From the NCBI GenBank assembly GCA_963665935.1, contig OY762510.1, positions 1,178,001 to 1,242,000 of the forward strand: DNA of 64,000 bases, in the 5' to 3' direction. This document shows positions 61,304 through 64,000 of this stretch, in pieces (the stretch's first letter is position 1; each line of letters begins with the position of its first letter). The notes below the pieces were generated by a model. The model was not told the DNA's origin. It did not search any database and saw only the letters and a program-made list of their open reading frames with translations. Source of the stretch: Syntrophus sp963665935. Lineage in GTDB: Bacteria > Desulfobacterota > Syntrophia > Syntrophales > Syntrophaceae. The position numbers and the translations under genes are program-made.

Positions 61304-62734
61304 ATGAATGAGCTTCTTTTCGATCCTGAAACACACCGGAAGGCAGGCCGCCTCCTGGGGGAGCTTCTGGCGAACTATGAGGGGGATCTCGCGAAACCAC
61401 CGGGGTTTGGACAGATTGATCGAGAGGCCATGCGGGCGATCATGATGGAGCCCCTCCCTGAAGAGGGAAGATCCCTTGAGGAACTCTTTCAGGAATTCCG
61501 GGATGTGGTCATGCCGAATTCGACGCATGTGGCGCATCGGCGTTTTCTTCCTTACGTGTTACCCTCTCCCAATGGGATCTCCGCCTTTGCCGATGCCTTG
61601 GCAAGCACCCTCAATCAGAACTGCAATCTCTGGACGCTTTCCCCTGCGGCCAATGCCGTTGAACAACGGGTCATTTCCTGGTTTCATGAATTGTTCTCCT
61701 TTCCTGAAGGGAGCGGAGGAATCATCACCAGTGGAGGATCCCTGGCGAACCTTACCGCTCTGGCGATTGCCCGTGATACGTACCTCGGGAAGACTGCGAG
61801 GACGGAAGGCTTACAGGGGAGGACATCGCCACTGAGGCTCTATGTATCGGACCAGGTGCATAATTGCGTCGAAAAGGCGGCTGTGATTCTCGGCATCGGG
61901 CTGAATCATGTCCGTCACATCCCCTGTGATTCCCAGTTCCGGATGCGCATGGATCTCCTCAAAGAGGCCGTTCTGCAGGACCGCCGTGAAGGCTTCAGCC
62001 CGTTCTGTGTGGTGGGTTCGGCGGGAACCGTCACGACCGGGGCGATCGATCCCCTTGAGGAGCTGGCGGACTTCTGCGGCGAGGAAGGACTGTGGCTTCA
62101 CATCGACGGGGCCTATGGCGCCCTGACGATTCTCAGCGAGAGAAGGCGCGATCCGTTGCTGCCCGCAGGCCGGGCACATTCGCTGTCCCTCGATCCGCAC
62201 AAATTCCTCTTCGCTCCCCTGGAGGCAGGGTGCGTCCTTGTCCGGCGGGCCGAGGACATGCGGACAACCTATAGCTTCGTTCCCACCTATCTCTCAATGT
62301 TCTCCGATCCCGATTTTCTGAACTATGCGGAATACGGCCCCCAGCTTTCGCGGAGTTTCAAGGCGCTGAAGGTTTGGTGGTCATTGCGGGCCTTCGGACG
62401 AAAGGCCTATGCGAGGGCGATCGACGATCTGTGCGACCTCGCCGAGTATATGGGAGAACGGACGAAAGCCGAACCGGAGCTGGAGCTGCTGGCCCCGGTC
62501 ACCTTGAACGCGGTGTGTGTCCGCTGCCGTAATCTTTCCGATGTTCAGAATGAGCGTGTCCTTGCCCGCCTGCTGTCCGAAGGGGTTGCCTTCCTCGGCA
62601 GGGCGGAGGTGCAGGGGAAATTCTGTCTCCGCACCTGCTTCATGAATCTGCGGACCACGCGCGACGATGTCGATCGCATTCTTGAAGCAATGATCCGTTT
62701 CGGACAGGAAGAAATGAACGGTACGGGATCTTGA
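61304..62734 (+). CDS. PLP-dependent group II amino acid decarboxylase
   Basis: The 476-residue protein is a group II pyridoxal-phosphate decarboxylase (aromatic amino acid / glutamate / diaminobutyrate type). Visible are the PLP Lys in SLDPHKFLFAP, the cofactor-phosphate region ITSGGSLANLTALA, and the cofactor Asp in LHIDGAYGA. The substrate amino acid cannot be assigned. It makes an amine and CO2 in the cytoplasm. The ribosome site GAGGAGA precedes the ATG. It is a single gene. Confidence 0.85.
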   Translation: MNELLFDPETHRKAGRLLGELLANYEGDLAKPPGFGQIDREAMRAIMMEPLPEEGRSLEELFQEFRDVVMPNSTHVAHRRFLPYVLPSPNGISAFADALASTLNQNCNLWTLSPAANAVEQRVISWFHELFSFPEGSGGIITSGGSLANLTALAIARDTYLGKTARTEGLQGRTSPLRLYVSDQVHNCVEKAAVILGIGLNHVRHIPCDSQFRMRMDLLKEAVLQDRREGFSPFCVVGSAGTVTTGAIDPLEELADFCGEEGLWLHIDGAYGALTILSERRRDPLLPAGRAHSLSLDPHKFLFAPLEAGCVLVRRAEDMRTTYSFVPTYLSMFSDPDFLNYAEYGPQLSRSFKALKVWWSLRAFGRKAYARAIDDLCDLAEYMGERTKAEPELELLAPVTLNAVCVRCRNLSDVQNERVLARLLSEGVAFLGRAEVQGKFCLRTCFMNLRTTRDDVDRILEAMIRFGQEEMNGTGS

Positions 62735-62915
62735 AGAGAATAACCATGAACACTGAAAAGCTCTGGGCGGGATGAAAAATATCGTGTAAAATAAAACAAT
62801 TATAGGATCGGATATTCCATCCGGGGCAGAGAAGTGACTGTATGGAGCTGCGAAGGCCGGCCATCGAAAGGACATCTACCGGTGAGGTGAATGTGCTAAA
62901 TAACAGGGAGTTCCG

Positions 62916-63290
62916 ATGAAATACAATTGGGAAATTGAGTTTTCTATTGAGGAAGTCAATGAGCAGCATGCCGTCAGCAGCATGCCAGTCTCGTCGAGAA
63001 TGCTCAACCCTTTCGGTACCGTTCATGCCGGGGCAATCATCTGGTTTGCCGATGTTACGGCGACCGTTCTGGCCCTGGGGACTGAGGAGATCCCTGCGGA
63101 TGGGAAGGGGTTTCCGCTGGCAATCAATCTAAATTCAAGCTTACTGGGCAATCAACGGAGTGGTGAATTGAAAGCCGAGGCCACCTTTGTCCACAAAGGG
63201 AAACAGCTCATGGTTGTTAGAACCAGAGTTACAGGAGAAAATGAAAAACTGCTGGCGGAAATAACCACGACCCATGTTCCGGCAAGATAG
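62916..63290 (+). CDS. PaaI-type hotdog thioesterase
   Basis: The 124-residue protein is a single hotdog domain of the PaaI/acyl-CoA thioesterase group, with the NPFGTVHAGAIIWFADVTAT core (His and Asp region) near residues 32-51. Such enzymes hydrolyse acyl-CoA thioesters, here with unknown acyl group. An AGGGAG site precedes the ATG. The TIGR04076 gene follows 38 bases later and may share the transcript. Confidence 0.85.
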   Translation: MKYNWEIEFSIEEVNEQHAVSSMPVSSRMLNPFGTVHAGAIIWFADVTATVLALGTEEIPADGKGFPLAINLNSSLLGNQRSGELKAEATFVHKGKQLMVVRTRVTGENEKLLAEITTTHVPAR

Positions 63291-63328
63291 AAAGAACACA
63301 AATTCATTGAAGATGGAGAAAAGGAACC

Positions 63329-63607
63329 ATGGCAAAAGATCCAGGAATTGGCAAAAAAATGATCGCCACGGTGATGGATGTCAAAGGGGATTGCAGTGCG
63401 GGTCATGCGAAAGGCGACACCTTTGAGATCAGTTGTCACAATCCTGCCGGGTTATGTGGGTTTTTCTTTCATGATATCTTCCCAAGCCTTTCCACCTTCC
63501 AGTTCGGAGGAAATCTTCCCTGGTGGGAAGGGAATGTGATCGAATTGAAATGCCCGGACAGCGATAATCTCGTCACTTTGAAAGTGGAGAGATTTGAACG
63601 GGATTGA
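63329..63607 (+). CDS. TIGR04076 family protein
   Basis: The 92-residue protein matches the small TIGR04076 family of unknown function, with HAKGDTFEISC and a CPDSDNLVTLKVER end. There are several Cys residues (about residues 22, 36, 43 and 75). It has no signal peptide. It follows the thioesterase gene and precedes a glycogen phosphorylase. Similar proteins in anaerobes are often near metabolic genes. No reaction is known. Confidence 0.78.
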   Translation: MAKDPGIGKKMIATVMDVKGDCSAGHAKGDTFEISCHNPAGLCGFFFHDIFPSLSTFQFGGNLPWWEGNVIELKCPDSDNLVTLKVERFERD

Positions 63608-63666
63608 TGGTCTGATGGTCGTTCGGGACAGGTTTATAGGCTTATAGGCAGGAAAAAAGGAGTTAT

Positions 63667-64000
63667 ATGATGAATGGGGAACACTCTCACAAGCCCGCTG
63701 ATATGCCGATCGTGCGGGATGAAATCCGGACCGGCTTGACGGCTGAGGACATCAAAAACGCGCTTCTTGAGAATCTGTACTATATTCAGGCGCGTATCCC
63801 CAAGCTGGCGACGCGAAATGACTGGTACATGGCCTTGGCTTACACGGTGCGCGACCGGATGCTGGAACGCTGGGGAATGGCGATGGAATCCCTTCATCAA
63901 AGCAGCCGCGCCGTCTGTTATTTCTCCGCCGAGTTTCTGCCGGGACCACATCTGGCCAACGCCATGATGAATCTCGGCATTTATGAGCAGACGAGGGAAG
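63667..64000 (+). CDS. glgP: Glycogen/alpha-glucan phosphorylase, N-terminal part
   Basis: The first 111 residues of a glycogen phosphorylase are present, and the gene runs out of the window. The family's N-terminal NDWYMALAYTVRDRMLERW and CYFSAEFLPGPHLANAMMNL segments are clear. The enzyme releases glucose-1-phosphate from alpha-1,4-glucan with phosphate and PLP. An AAGGAG site lies upstream of two adjacent ATG codons (63667 and 63670), either of which may start translation. Confidence 0.87.
   Translation, partial: MMNGEHSHKPADMPIVRDEIRTGLTAEDIKNALLENLYYIQARIPKLATRNDWYMALAYTVRDRMLERWGMAMESLHQSSRAVCYFSAEFLPGPHLANAMMNLGIYEQTRE

Noticed and set aside
1..64000. tRNA genes, rRNA genes and CRISPR arrays
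   Set aside because: No cloverleaf with a GGTTCGAATCC-type arm, no rRNA stretch and no regular direct repeats were seen by eye.

Overview
The window looks like part of the chromosome of a Gram-negative, probably anaerobic member of the Desulfobacterota (former Deltaproteobacteria), most like Syntrophus/Syntrophales. The Gram-negative call rests on the LPS-core genes (kdsB, hldD), the type VI secretion genes and the outer-membrane lipoproteins. The lineage is inferred from the mix of VPLPA-CTERM proteins, a Tat DUF362/polyferredoxin pair, RsbU-type regulators and the rsmG-parA-parB-dnaA-dnaN-gyrB-gyrA order. There is no 16S gene here to prove it. No tRNA, rRNA, insertion sequence or CRISPR array was seen.

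Layout. 0-9 kb: a PsiE-like membrane protein, a Tat-exported DUF362 protein with a membrane polyferredoxin, two exported VPLPA-CTERM proteins behind long leaders, and a 908-residue orphan. 8.7-11.8 kb: a minus-strand envelope-sugar operon, KdnA-like aminotransferase - hldD - kdsB. 11.9-16 kb: a partner-switching module with an RsbV-like STAS protein, an RsbW-like ATPase, an NCS2 permease carrying an ATPase-like tail, and a membrane RsbU-like phosphatase. The promoters there are close to consensus. 16.2-17.6 kb: a B12-binding radical SAM protein.

17.7-43.5 kb: a type VI secretion (T6SS) locus. The minus-strand run is tssH, tssM, tssJ, an ANL-like gene, tssB, tssC, an hcp-like gene, tssK, tssE, vgrG, a stand-alone spike needle, tssF, tssL, a small unknown, tssG, a zinc-finger gene, a TssA/IglI-like gene and a likely effector. 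Facing it is a short plus-strand set with a second needle, a PAAR tip and a methyltransferase. The unusual parts are the detached needles, the degenerate ANL protein, the four-zinc-finger protein and a large coiled-coil protein with an apparent permuted papain-type Cys/His pair.

44-57 kb: trmJ-like, then the replication-origin neighbourhood rsmG, parA, parB, dnaA, dnaN, gyrB, gyrA, with DnaA-box-like sites around dnaA and no recF between dnaN and gyrB. An archease-rtcB pair follows gyrA.

57.6-60.4 kb: a small, visibly AT-richer accessory patch holding an overlapping ParA-HEPN gene pair, a solitary and apparently decayed HicB, a Gly/His-rich lipoprotein, and a 13-bp perfect inverted repeat. 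60.5-64 kb: an endonuclease III-like protein, a PLP decarboxylase, a hotdog thioesterase, a TIGR04076 protein and the start of a glycogen phosphorylase cut by the window end.
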